From contig NC_047073.1 of the NCBI RefSeq assembly GCF_902459465.1, positions 8,123,036-8,187,035 of the forward strand: a stretch of 64,000 bases of DNA. The letters run 5' to 3'. This DNA comes from Asterias rubens. Its lineage: Eukaryota > Echinodermata > Asteroidea > Forcipulatida > Asteriidae. The notes beneath the pieces were generated by a model. The model worked only from the letters and a program-made list of their open reading frames with translations, ran no database searches and had not been told where the DNA came from. This document shows positions 48,201 to 57,200 of the stretch, in pieces; the first letter of the stretch is position 1, and the number at the start of each line of letters is the position of its first letter. A program made the translations under genes and the position numbers.

Positions 48201-49263
48201 GCTCAGAGGAATTGTCATTCAATGGTAAGTAAGAGATATTTTAATGGGAAGGTACACGTTTGGTAATTACTCAAAACAAACATTAACTAAAAAACTGAGT
48301 TGGTAACAAGCATAGGAGAGCTGTTGATAGTATAAAACATTGTTGGAAACGACTCCCTCTTAAGTAACATAGTTTTTGAGAAAGAGGTAATTTCTCACTA
48401 AAATATTCTATCAAGAAGTCTTTTATTCCTATCTGAAACCACACAAATTCGTCCAACAAAGGGTGTTTTTTCTTTCCTCATTTTCTCGCAACTTCGATGA
48501 CCAATTGAGCCCAAAGTTTCACGAGCTTGTTATGTTTTGCTTATGATGGGATACACCAAGTGAGAACATTGGTCTTTGACAATTACCAAACGTGTACAGT
48601 GCCTTTATGTTGAAACTTTGCATGGTGGTAGTATAATCAGGCAAAGTTTGCGGTAGCACCATGTGTAATTCTAATGATCGTTTCTCCTGAAGACAGTCAG
48701 TTTCTCCTGAAGTTGATGAGAGCATACTGATCGAAATGTTGAGTTGTAAACCACTGGTTCCTTTTCCAAACCAACACTACTCAAGAGAGATTTACACATG
48801 ATGCTACCGAAAATCTCACATAAGAGGCATTCTGTTATGGTGTTTTTTTTAAGGGGGTCTTTACATCTCTTTGTTGTTAATCCAGAGGTCGTTGGTTCAA
48901 GTCCTGCTCCTGTTAATTTTTCTATGTCTAAACCAAAACTATTTTTTTTATTTATTTTTTTTTTTATTATTACTCCTGTCTCCCACATCAAATCTTTTCT
49001 AGAGTCATGGAAGTTTTTGAAAAATCTGCAAATGTTCCTGTGCCTTAATTTGCTTTGTACTATTTCTTGTAAAGCGCTGCGGTATCCAGAGTTTTTGTTG
49101 TTGTTATTATCAGTTATTCAAGTTTCTACCCGTTACCATATTTCTACATGCAGTTATAAAATATTTGACTGGCGGATCGCAACCTTCTGCTGGCTTTAGC
49201 AATCCTGAATTGGTGATTCTGCTGACGGCATTCAGCGTCTATCTCCAACTGTATTCCTCATAA
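30235..49263 (+). CDS. Multi-thrombospondin type-1 repeat protein with FN3-like domain and probable GPI anchor, 20 exons, 1094 aa
   Basis: Exons: 30235-30316, 30971-31129, 32413-32577, 33221-33385, 33742-33912, 34839-35009, 36077-36250, 36960-37133, 37593-37763, 38409-38585, 39665-39835, 40557-40757, 41306-41479, 42354-42524, 43410-43580, 44294-44464, 45877-46050, 47407-47528, 48014-48224, 49154-49263. Exon 1 is a signal peptide (VVKLLLVFHAAG). Exons 2-17 each encode one six-cysteine TSR and are phase 1-1; most carry the W-x-x-W C-mannosylation motif. Ten of 16 keep the CxxS/TCG O-fucosylation consensus. Exons 18-19 form one beta-sandwich, FN3-like domain (YVNWDV..., DYFIVQ). Exon 20 ends in a small-residue stretch plus hydrophobic tail, typical of GPI attachment. 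Likely an extracellular adhesion or matrix-facing protein; no named orthologue recognised. Confidence 0.88.
31585..31740 (+). mobile_element. tRNA-derived SINE-like unit (type S6)
   Basis: B-box GGGTTCGAATCCAAGTCATG followed by CACTTGAGCAAGGCACTTC. Other members: 32888-33045 (+), 37395-37525 (-), 54570-54695 (-) and 56985-57130 (+). Confidence 0.6.
31822..31974 (+). mobile_element. 3' fragment of a non-LTR retrotransposon
   Basis: The frame AAATACGCCTTCTTCCAAAG... reads KYAFFQRAMSVWNRLPPS, then APSIQVFK, to a TAA at 31972-31974. This is the usual C-terminal motif of LINE reverse transcriptases. Only the last ~50 residues remain. In TSR intron 2. Confidence 0.65.
32888..33045 (+). mobile_element. 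tRNA-Ser-like SINE unit (type S6)
   Basis: GTCGTGGCCGAGTGGATAAG (A box) and GGGTACGAGTCCCGGGCG (B box). It has extra 3' sequence and is repeated elsewhere, so it is a SINE and not a tRNA gene. Confidence 0.65.
33936..34206. repeat. Foldback family F6 copy with GGGCCCAATTTCATGGCTCTGC-type ends
   Basis: Left GGGCCCACTTTTCATGGCTC, right GAGCCATGAAATTGGGTCC. It begins about 25 bp after the donor site of TSR exon 5. Another full copy is at 60286-60528; related foldbacks are near 36627-36795 and 40225-40385. Confidence 0.7.
35208..35703 (+). mobile_element. Non-autonomous element F3, copy 2
   Basis: Same order of blocks as 4546-5095, including the hairpin near the 3' end (CAACTAGTGGTTTAA). In TSR intron 6. 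Confidence 0.7.
36281..36445. repeat. 55-bp minisatellite, three copies, directly after TSR exon 7
   Basis: AGGCTGCA at 36281, 36336 and 36391 with nearly identical bodies (CCTTGGTGCCAATGTTTCCC). Each junction has a splice-acceptor-like TTTCCCGCAG. It starts 31 bases after the exon 7 donor. Confidence 0.85.
37797..38178 (+). repeat. F2 repeat copy
   Basis: Variant starting AAAGGGAAGGTACACGTTTA; otherwise the family text (CTCCCTCTGAAGTA, CGCAACTTCGATGACC). In TSR intron 9. A sister of this variant is at 48240-48607. Confidence 0.7.
38205..38300 (+). mobile_element. tRNA-derived SINE-like unit (type S7)
   Basis: GGTTGGCGTAGTGGTATC (A box) and CAGCTCGAATCCCCC (B box). Relatives: 49360-49460 and 60183-60290. 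Confidence 0.5.
39365..39433. repeat. One-ended F5 foldback remnant
   Basis: GGTGCGTTCGATTAGCTTCC with GGGTCGACCCCG, immediately upstream of the duplicated TSR exon. Confidence 0.6.
39468..39604 (+). pseudogene. Duplicated, broken TSR exon (dead copy of exon 11)
   Basis: A close copy of 39665-39801 with its own acceptor AG at 39466-39467. The codon CAG of the functional copy is TAG here (39602-39604), and the rest of the exon, its last two Cys codons and the donor are missing. A (TTA)n run (39625-39655) separates the copies. Splicing it in would end the protein about halfway. Confidence 0.85.
41706..42410 (+). repeat. 144-bp tandem array carrying the 5' half of TSR exon 14 plus its splice acceptor
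   Basis: Units begin AATTTGCTCATAACAG at 41706, 41832, 41976, 42120 and 42264 (periods 126, 144, 144, 144). Each holds the intron end TGGATATTTATAG and about 55 bases of exon (CATGGGAACTGGGGAAGATG...). Only the last unit (exon from 42354) runs into the full exon. The duplication joint is CTTTGTGAA|TTTGC. The second half-exon has TAG in place of TGG near 41951. Confidence 0.93.
43850..44140 (+). mobile_element. 3' fragment of a non-LTR retrotransposon reverse transcriptase
   Basis: The frame reads YVPPRSLRSFSENLLAVHR, then RAFSASAPNLWNSLPLHL and QFKKLLF: the C-terminal motif of CR1/L2-type elements. Truncated on the 5' side; in TSR intron 15. It belongs to a different family from the 61-64 kb element. 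Confidence 0.7.
44620..44990 (+). repeat. F2 repeat copy
   Basis: TAAAGGCAGTGGACACTATT to AATAGTGTCCGGTGTCTTTA. In TSR intron 16. Confidence 0.75.
45132..45703. repeat. Foldback family F1 with a duplicated left arm
   Basis: Left arm GAGTTGGTGTTCCAAAAGCG to GGGAGTCAAAATTTTGACTC appears twice (from about 45159 and about 45341), followed by one right arm ending ACGTGTTCCTTTAA. The element therefore has three arms instead of two. Confidence 0.75.
46107..46453 (-). repeat. F2 repeat copy, minus orientation
   Basis: TTAAAGGCACTGGACACTAT to TTAGTGTCCACTGCC, with the GATTTCGAAACCTCAAATTC palindrome. In TSR intron 17. Confidence 0.7.
48240..48607 (+). repeat. F2 repeat copy
   Basis: TGGGAAGGTACACGTTTGGT variant, close to 37797-38178. 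In TSR intron 19. Confidence 0.7.
49154..49263 (+). other. Terminal TSR-gene exon with GPI-attachment-like tail
   Basis: Joins in frame to exon 19 (phase 1). It encodes KYLTGGSQPSAGFSNPE followed by LVILLTAFSVYLQLYSS and stop TAA. A small-residue cleavage zone, short spacer and uncharged hydrophobic end with no cytosolic basic tail fit a GPI signal better than a transmembrane segment. A 3' UTR follows; AATAAA at 50518-50523 is a distant polyadenylation candidate. Confidence 0.72.
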
Positions 49264-49515
49264 CAGTGTACAGGATTCAAGGTGAGGCTCAATACTGAAA
49301 ATAGACTGGTGCTCTTGATGATGATTTACTTTCAATGGCCAATTGGAACTTGTGAGACAGGGAGCCTGACTTGTAGAGGTAATTTTAGTGGTATCTTGCC
49401 TTGCCTTCCACCTCTAGGACCCTAAGTTCAAATCTCGCTGTTGTCACTATTATGTGGATTAGATTAATGAAACTGGACCTCCCTGCTCCGCTAAAGTCTT
49501 TAGTTTGAAAGAACT

Positions 49516-49911
49516 GTTAAAGGCAGTGGACACTATTGGTAATTACTCAAAATAATTTTAGCATAAAAACTTACTTGGTAACGAGCAATGGAGAGCTGTT
49601 GATAGTATAAATATTGTGAGAAACAGCTCCCTCTGAAGTAACGTAGTTTTTGAGAAAGAAGTAATTTTCCAGGAATTTGATTTCGAGACCTCAGAATTAT
49701 ATTTTGAGGTCTCGAAATCAAACATCTGAAACCACACAACTTCAAGTGACAAGGGTGTTTTTTTTTCTGTCATTATTATCTTGCAACTTCGACGACCAAC
49801 CAATTGAGCTCAAATTTTCACGGGTTTGCTATTTTATAATGCATATGTTGAGATACACCAAGTGAGAAGTCTGGTCTTTGACAATTACCAATAGTGTCCA
49901 GTGTCTTTAAA
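49516..49911 (+). repeat. F2 repeat copy
   Basis: TTAAAGGCAGTGGACACTAT to AATAGTGTCCAGTGTCTTTA, with the palindrome near 49677-49722. Confidence 0.75.
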
Positions 49912-50825
49912 GACTCACATTTTACTACCCCCCCCCAAAAGGCAAGTTGGTTTACTCCTCAGCCTCCACCAAAGAAACTCTTTGTATACATGTAAGTCAC
50001 CGATTCTTGCCATATTCAGTTGTTTCAAATAATAATTTTATTTACAATTTACTTTACAATTATTAACTTAACTCCAGTTAACTTCAATGTTTACAGACTT
50101 TGCCATTTAGATTTATCTGAGGTGCTTTCACATAATTGTATATCATAGTTAAAATGCATTCCAAAAAAGTTTCTCAAAATTCATTATACTATCCAAGGCT
50201 GATAGAGATGTGCAGTTTAAATACAAAATATATTGTTAATAAATTTATTAGAATTTCATAAAGTATTTGCCAAAAAATGTCAAACTTGTTGCAATAGTTT
50301 TCATGTTGTTCTATGTTTACTTTAAACTCAAATGCAATCAAGAGATGTACAGTTGTAAAACAAATTACTGTTTATAAATTTGTTAGAATTTTATAAAGTA
50401 TTTGCCAAAGATTTTTAAACTTGATGCAATAATGTTCATATTTTGTTCTTTGTTTACATTGAGCTGAAAGTTTGAATTGAAGAGTTGTATGATGTCAAAG
50501 TTGTTTTTTTAAGAACCAATAAATCCTTGACAGGTAATTTCCCAGGATTTTTCCTGATTTAAAGATTTCCTTGAGCCTTAAATTAATAATAATCTTTGAA
50601 GATGTTAAAGCAGTCACCAAATGGAGAAAGAAATAGTCCATATTGTGTCCAATCCTGTAGTCTTGTATTTCTGGTGATTCACAGAGTCTGTGAACCTCTT
50701 GAATTGTAACATCTGAGAGGTTCCGGTCAAGGGGGAACTCCAGGCATGCAAGCCATTTTCAGGAATTTTCAGATTTCAACTCTTACATGTATTTTGTAAA
50801 ATCTTTGCTTGATGTGATTGAATAG

Positions 50826-51085
50826 ACGGCAGGACTTGCAATCACAAGGTTGTGGGTTTGAATCCTACCAAGCTAACTGTGGTCCAGTGGTTAGACTGCA
50901 GGACTTGCATCCACAAGGTTATGGGTTTGAATCCTACCAAGCTAACTGTGGTCCAGTGGTTAGACTACAGGACTTGCAATCACAAGGTTGTGGGTTTGAA
51001 TCCTACCAAGCTAACTGTGGTCCAGTGGTTAGACTACAGGACTTGCAATCACAAGGTTGTGGGTTCGAATTCCACCAAGCCAACC
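50826..51085 (+). repeat. 69-bp tandem array of tRNA-like units (about 3.7 copies)
   Basis: GGACTTGC at 50832, 50901, 50970 and 51039. Each unit has TGGTCCAGTGGTTAGAC (A-box-like) and GGTTGTGGGTTTGAATCC (B box). The first unit lacks its A-box part. Acceptor-stem pairing is poor, so these are tRNA-like, not tRNA genes. Confidence 0.85.
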
Positions 51086-51248
51086 GCTGATTTTATAAAT
51101 ATTGTCCAGTTTACTGAACCACAATTTCTAATTTGTGCAATTCATAATCAAAGATCTCAAACCAATGTTTGCCAGCTTGGTATTTATATCCTCATGTAGG
51201 AGTTTGCCGAGCTCCCTTGACAGGAATCTTCACAGAGACAACTGACGT

Positions 51249-54200
51249 TCAGTGTGGCTCTTCCATGATGCTTCTGTACCCCCTCTGGTCATCCACCATT
51301 TTAAGGAAAACCCTGTGCTTTCTGTCGTGGAATTGCTTTGTCTTGGGATCAGGGCGGATGACATCACCAGCTCCTCCCATAGACTTCATAGCATCCTGCA
51401 ACATAAGAACATAACATTTGTTGGGGCTGTTTGGTTATTGCTCTTACATGCTTACATGCGGTAGCGATGATAACAATGTAACAATACAAATCAATGTTCT
51501 TGCTAACCAGTAAAATACGTTTACACCTTCGAAAATTTGCTCCCCAATAAGCAGCGCTATGAAATTTGGCCCTGAACAATTGCGCTCCCATTATCATACT
51601 GTCTTGAAAGCTTATATGATAGTGAGTCATTGGTGAATTATGTTTAAAATGACATACCTGAACAGTTGGGAACCAGCCAGAGGCACGGGCACCGAGTAAA
51701 GATGCACCAATCAGAACAGACTGGCTCTCCTTGGGAAGAACAATGGGAAGACCTATAGAACAAAGCATTGGAGAAAACAATGAATATCTACTTAACAATC
51801 AGACTATTGACCTCTTGCACGCGCGTCACACGCGGCGACTGATGCCACGCTCACCATGTTGGTGGGCAGTTAGGTTTACATGTAATAACGCCGCGTCGCC
51901 TAAAATGCGCACTTCACTGCATAACGCACAGCATACTCTATGCATAGAGTTATATATGAAAACGCACAGTGAAATTGCCCACCAGTATGGCGCATTCAAG
52001 ATTTGTCTGATGATGACGTCAGGTGAAATGGGTCAATAGTTGAATACACAATTAACCTGTCTTGTCCTCACTAAATTGCTATTTTTAAATTTCAATCCAA
52101 AAACTGCAAGTTATTTCAATGACTGTTTTTATCACGTCATAAAAGTAACCACAAACATTTATTGTGAGAAAGATGGTTTTTTTTCCTAAAGCTTGTTTGC
52201 CCGAAGGTAAAAACGGTAGTGGAACTTGCCCCTCTGCATCTACATTGTATCCACCCCTCCTGCTTATTTTGTGGTATAGCCTTACCCTCGCATCAACAAC
52301 ACCCCTGAGCAGGTTTTGCATCAGTCCAGATTCTTTTGTTAACCCCCATCCATTGTGGAGGTAAATTCAAATGCCCATGTGCTTGCAGTATGCAAGCAAG
52401 GCAGTGTGCAGGCGTGGCATGCTATACAGGCAGTATGCAGACAAGGCATGGTCCTGGCACTGGCAGTGTGCTTTGTGCTGTGCTTGAGGAACACAAGTTC
52501 AGGGAGTGCTGTGCAGATTTTTTTTACCTGGATTTACCTGGATGAAGAGACTTACTAAAGCTTACGCTTATTATTTTGTCCATTTTGACTGGAAAACTGT
52601 AATATTGGTGTTTTCCAGGGAGTGCTGTGCAGATTTTTTACCTGGAGTTATACATGTAGAGCTTATGCTTATTTGCCCCTCTCGACTAGGAAACTGTAAC
52701 ATTGGTGTTATTCAGGGAGTGCTGTGCAGATTTTTTTACCTGGATTTAACCTGGATGTAGAGACTTAAAGCTAAATGCTTGCCCCTCTTGACTGGAAAAC
52801 TATAACATTGGTGTTGAAGGGCTGTATTTCAATGGATGGTCGGACCAGTGTTTCTCAAGCTGAGATTTGAATTGGTTAACGGACTAACAGCTAATGACTG
52901 AGTCGGGTGTGGATGATGAAATCCCAACTGCTATTACCAAGTAGGTAAGTTTTGTTGATTTTAAGTTAATTCCAAATTCTAGAGCCCCCTGGATAAGTAT
53001 ACGGAAAAGTTTCCAAGTTTCCGTATCCACCAATTTTTAATTTGTTATAAAATAGTATCTAAAGGGGGCAGGATACGGTTTTATAATATTAAATCTTTGT
53101 ATACATCCTGTTATAGGCGCTTGGGCTGTTTGGATGCTGAGTAATACAAAATAATGTAAAATTTAAAGACACTGGACAATATTGGTAATTGTCAAAGACT
53201 AGTCTTCACAGTTGGTGTATCTAAACATAGGCATAAAATAACAAACCTGTAAAAATTTGAGCTCAATCGATCGTCGAAGTTGCGAGATATTAATGATAGA
53301 AAAAAACACCCTTGTCGCATCATGGTCACATGAAGTTGTGTGCTTTCAGATGCTTGATTTCGAGACCTCAAATTCTAAATCTGAGGTCTCGAAATCAAAT
53401 TCGTGGAAAATTACTTCTTTCTCGAAAACTACGCACTTCAGAGGGAGCTGTTTCTCACAATGTTTTATACTATCAACCTCTCCCCATTACTCGTAATCAA
53501 GAAAGGTTTTATGATAATTATTATTTTGAGTAGTTACCAATAGTGTCCACTGCCTTTAAAAATATAAATATATAAAAAAAATGACAAAAATAGCAACAAT
53601 TTGAGATTTATTGAGAACTTTGTAAGTTTGGGTTTTGGGTCCAAAATTGAAAAAAAATCTGCCATACCAGCATGGTCAAATTTTCAGATTTTGGTGATTT
53701 TGTAAGGTATTAAATGGTTTAAAACGGACTATTGAAGCACTCAGTGTGATCTGGGTATATTAGCAAAAGTCTGGGATTTATTGAGAAATTTGTAAGTTTG
53801 GATTTTTGGTCCAAAATTGAAAAGAATCTGCCATGCCGGCACGGTTAAATTTCCAGATTTTGGGTCAACACTTGTTAGGTGATTTTATTGTTTCAAAAGA
53901 TAGAGAACGGACTACTCAAGACCTTTTTTAGAGTGTGGTTGGGTATATTTGCAAAAGTTTGAAATTTATTGAGAATTTTGTGAGTGTCCAAAATTTTTCA
54001 AAATGGCACCCCTAAACATATTGTTTTCGCGCTGGTTTGGGGTTGTCACAGAGTAGTCACAACTTTTGCTTCATCTTTTTGGGGAAAAAAATGTTAATAC
54101 TTGAACATGTCACAAGCAACCCTATTTGTGACTCATTTAAAATAATTATACAGACTACGATCTGTCTAATACCTGTGACGTCAGCATGCGTTTGTATAAA

Positions 54201-57200
54201 AAGTTGATTCTTGCTGAGTCCCCCGCAAGCAAACACCATTGATATACGATGACCAGCGCCCTCCATTGACGATATAATATGCCTAGTACCGTGCTGCATG
54301 CAAGCAAACGACAAATAAAAAGATATTAGTATTCAATTAAAACCATCTGTGATAGATTTGAAAAATTAACATGAGGCGGAAAAATTCATAATTAACAGAT
54401 TGCTAATTCGCCCGGGCTGATTACTTTTTCATAAGACGGAGACCTTTGTCTCCTACCAAAACAACATACAAATTAGTTTAAAACTCCCCGCACTGTCTAT
54501 TTAGTGGCTGTCCTTATGGCTAAACACATCGCTAATTCACTAAAGCTTTATTGGGCAGCCTGGACAAATGGCTTTATGTCCCATCCGAAGGATGATGAAG
54601 CATCATGGTAAAGTGTCTTGCTTAAGGACACAGGTGTCATGACTGGGAATTGAACTCACACTCTACTGATCAGAAACACCAGAGTTTGAGTCAGTTCCCT
54701 TGTAATTTTGATCAAACTTACAGCAATGGCTTGCACTGTTGCTAAGTAGAGTACAGCAAGGTCACTGATGGAGGTAGATAGGGACTGTCCACTTATCTAG
54801 ATGGTAGAATAGACAATCCATTTCAAACAATCAGATTGAAAGTGTGGCCATATACATTGTACATACTGGGTAAATTGGGTCATCAGGTCAGGTCAACCAG
54901 GTCAGTCTGGAGCAGTCTGGTAAGTCTAGTTGGTCAGTCATGTCAGTCTGTCCGTCAGGCGTCAGTTAGACCATAGAGCAAGGTCATGTCAGTCAGTCAG
55001 GTCAGTCTGCAGCCAATTTCACAAAACGCTAGGATTAATCCTATCTCGAGTTAGGACGAGTAACTCATCCTAACTTAGGATGGGTTCAATGCGTCCTACT
55101 GCTATGGATACGGAAACTAACTTTTCCTAAGTCCTAAGATTAATCCTAATTTAAAATGAATTTGGTGAACTCGACAGCTGGTCTGTTAGGTTATGTCAGT
55201 CAGGTCAGGTCATCAGTTGGTTCTGTTGGTCAGGTTTAATAGGCAGGTCAGTCAGGAAGGTCAGGTCGGTCAAGATGGTCAGGGAAGTCAGTCAGGTCTG
55301 TCAGGCAGGTTGGGTAGATAAGGCAGGTCGGTTAGATCATCATTCCGATCAGGTTGGTCAGGTCAGGTAAGCTCGGTCAGGTTGGTCAGGTCAGGTCAGG
55401 TTGATCATCACGTCAGAATGGGCGGTTGGTCGACCAGGTTGGATTGATCGGTCAGTTTTTCAGTTCGGTCAGTTCACAGTTAGGTCAAACCGGTCAGTCT
55501 GGTCAATAGTTTGGTCATTCAGGTCAGGTCGGTCAGGTCAGCTGGTCGGTTGGGTCGGTTAAATATACCATTCCTTTCAGACTTGAATCAGCCAGTGGTG
55601 AGCGGTTTCCATGGAAATCTGGCCATATATGTAAATCTCTCGTCAATTCTGCCATCGACACTGTTGGTTGAGATGCTGACATAATTTCAAGTAAGTTGAA
55701 CAAGTGCTGATATACAGTTACACCACTAAGGAGAGAAGACATTGATATTGTAGATACTTTTATGTAGTACAAAAGAGGTTCCTCCAAAGTTTTGCATTAC
55801 ATGTAACACTAAATCAGGATTTTTATTTCTTTATTCATAATATAAGACCCCATCCCAGATGATTTTAGTATCGGGCCAGTAAACTCATGACTGGACAAGT
55901 CCTGCCATCTTGTGTTTGTTTTGCAATTTATTGACTTTCAGTCAAAATTTTATTTTGGTTTTTAATACACCGATGTGTGTTAACACTGTATACTCAGTAC
56001 TCTCCTGAGTCATGTGAAAAAATATCACAGGCATGTTACTCGGGTGGGATTTTAACCCACGACCCTTGCAATTCTAGAGCAGTGTCTTACCAACTAGACT
56101 ACCGATGTTGCCAGGTATCTAGAGGCAGTTCGAATCCTATGTTTTGGCAGCGGGTAATGCAACATCTAACATCTCTCATTTAACATCTCTTGATATTTCA
56201 GTCAAAATGTTAATTTTGTTGATTAGTTGCAGAATACTTATACCCAGAAAATAATGAGATAAATCTTCTCTAGTTCCTATTGGTTTAATCAAGCAGTTCA
56301 ATTCCTAAATAATGAAGGCATGTTTTCTTCTCATTTCAATTCTTAACTGGCATGTACGGTCTTGTACACAATTCTCTGGTCCAGTCAATATTTTGAGCTA
56401 AAAGCAATGTGGTCTGGTGGTTATTTTCCCCAAAATTCAAGCCCTGGTCAAAATAATTCATCATCCCTGGTGCAACCCCCTGACGTTTTCTCCCATCACA
56501 TTTTATGAGACACCTGACCTGACCAACCTGACCCCTGGCTGACCAGTTCCTGGTTTGATTAGCAGCATGTTGCGCCACAGCGCCTTGTTAACCTTACCAT
56601 GGTGCTAGGTCGACTCATAATTCAAATGTAGTCCCACATACATGTACCTTGCAGGAGAATGCTGTATTTGAAATTGCCTTGAGAGTCACTGAGTGGCGGA
56701 TATGCGTGCTATATAAGAAGCCACTATCATCTTGAAGAGGAATGAAAACGATATAACTTACTTGTTTTCAGCGTCCGTCTTGAGTGTTTGGTTTGCGGGA
56801 TGGGATTCAATAACATGGTCTATGAGTTTACCAGACACACTCTGCCCTCCTTCATTCAGCCAATAACCTGGGACCATTGCACTATAGTAGGGTCCCCAAA
56901 CACCAGGGACAAATGTTGGCTCTTTGCTCATCTGAAAATAAGGAGACAAGGTGAAATTTGAGTAATAAGGCATATCATGGCCGAACGATCTAGTTCACCG
57001 AACCCACGCACTGGTGTTGTCAGCAACAGAGTGTAGGTTTGAGTCCCGGTCAGGACACTTGTCCTTGATCAAGGCACTTAACCATAAACGCTTCCTAAAC
57101 ATTTCAGCCCCAGGTAGGTGGCAACTTGCCCTGATGGTAGTTGGTTTGGATCTATAGCTCAAATCAAATTAGTGTAGCCATCACCTTGATGTGATGTACA

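Larger units (their letters stand above)
49264..51248. other. Spacer between the convergent TSR and FGGY genes
   Basis: No gene. It holds a SINE-like unit (49360-49460), an F2 copy (49516-49911), a diverged direct repeat of about 160 bp in two copies (50200-50470) and the 69-bp tRNA-like array (50826-51085). Confidence 0.55.

Noticed and set aside
53164-53560. Open frames of 73-85 aa recurring in several places as a gene family
   Set aside because: They are translations of the F2 repeat in different copies and frames, with no conserved start or stop.
54880-55560. Telomere- or satellite-type array
   Set aside because: The unit is too irregular and short; best described as degenerate simple repeat.
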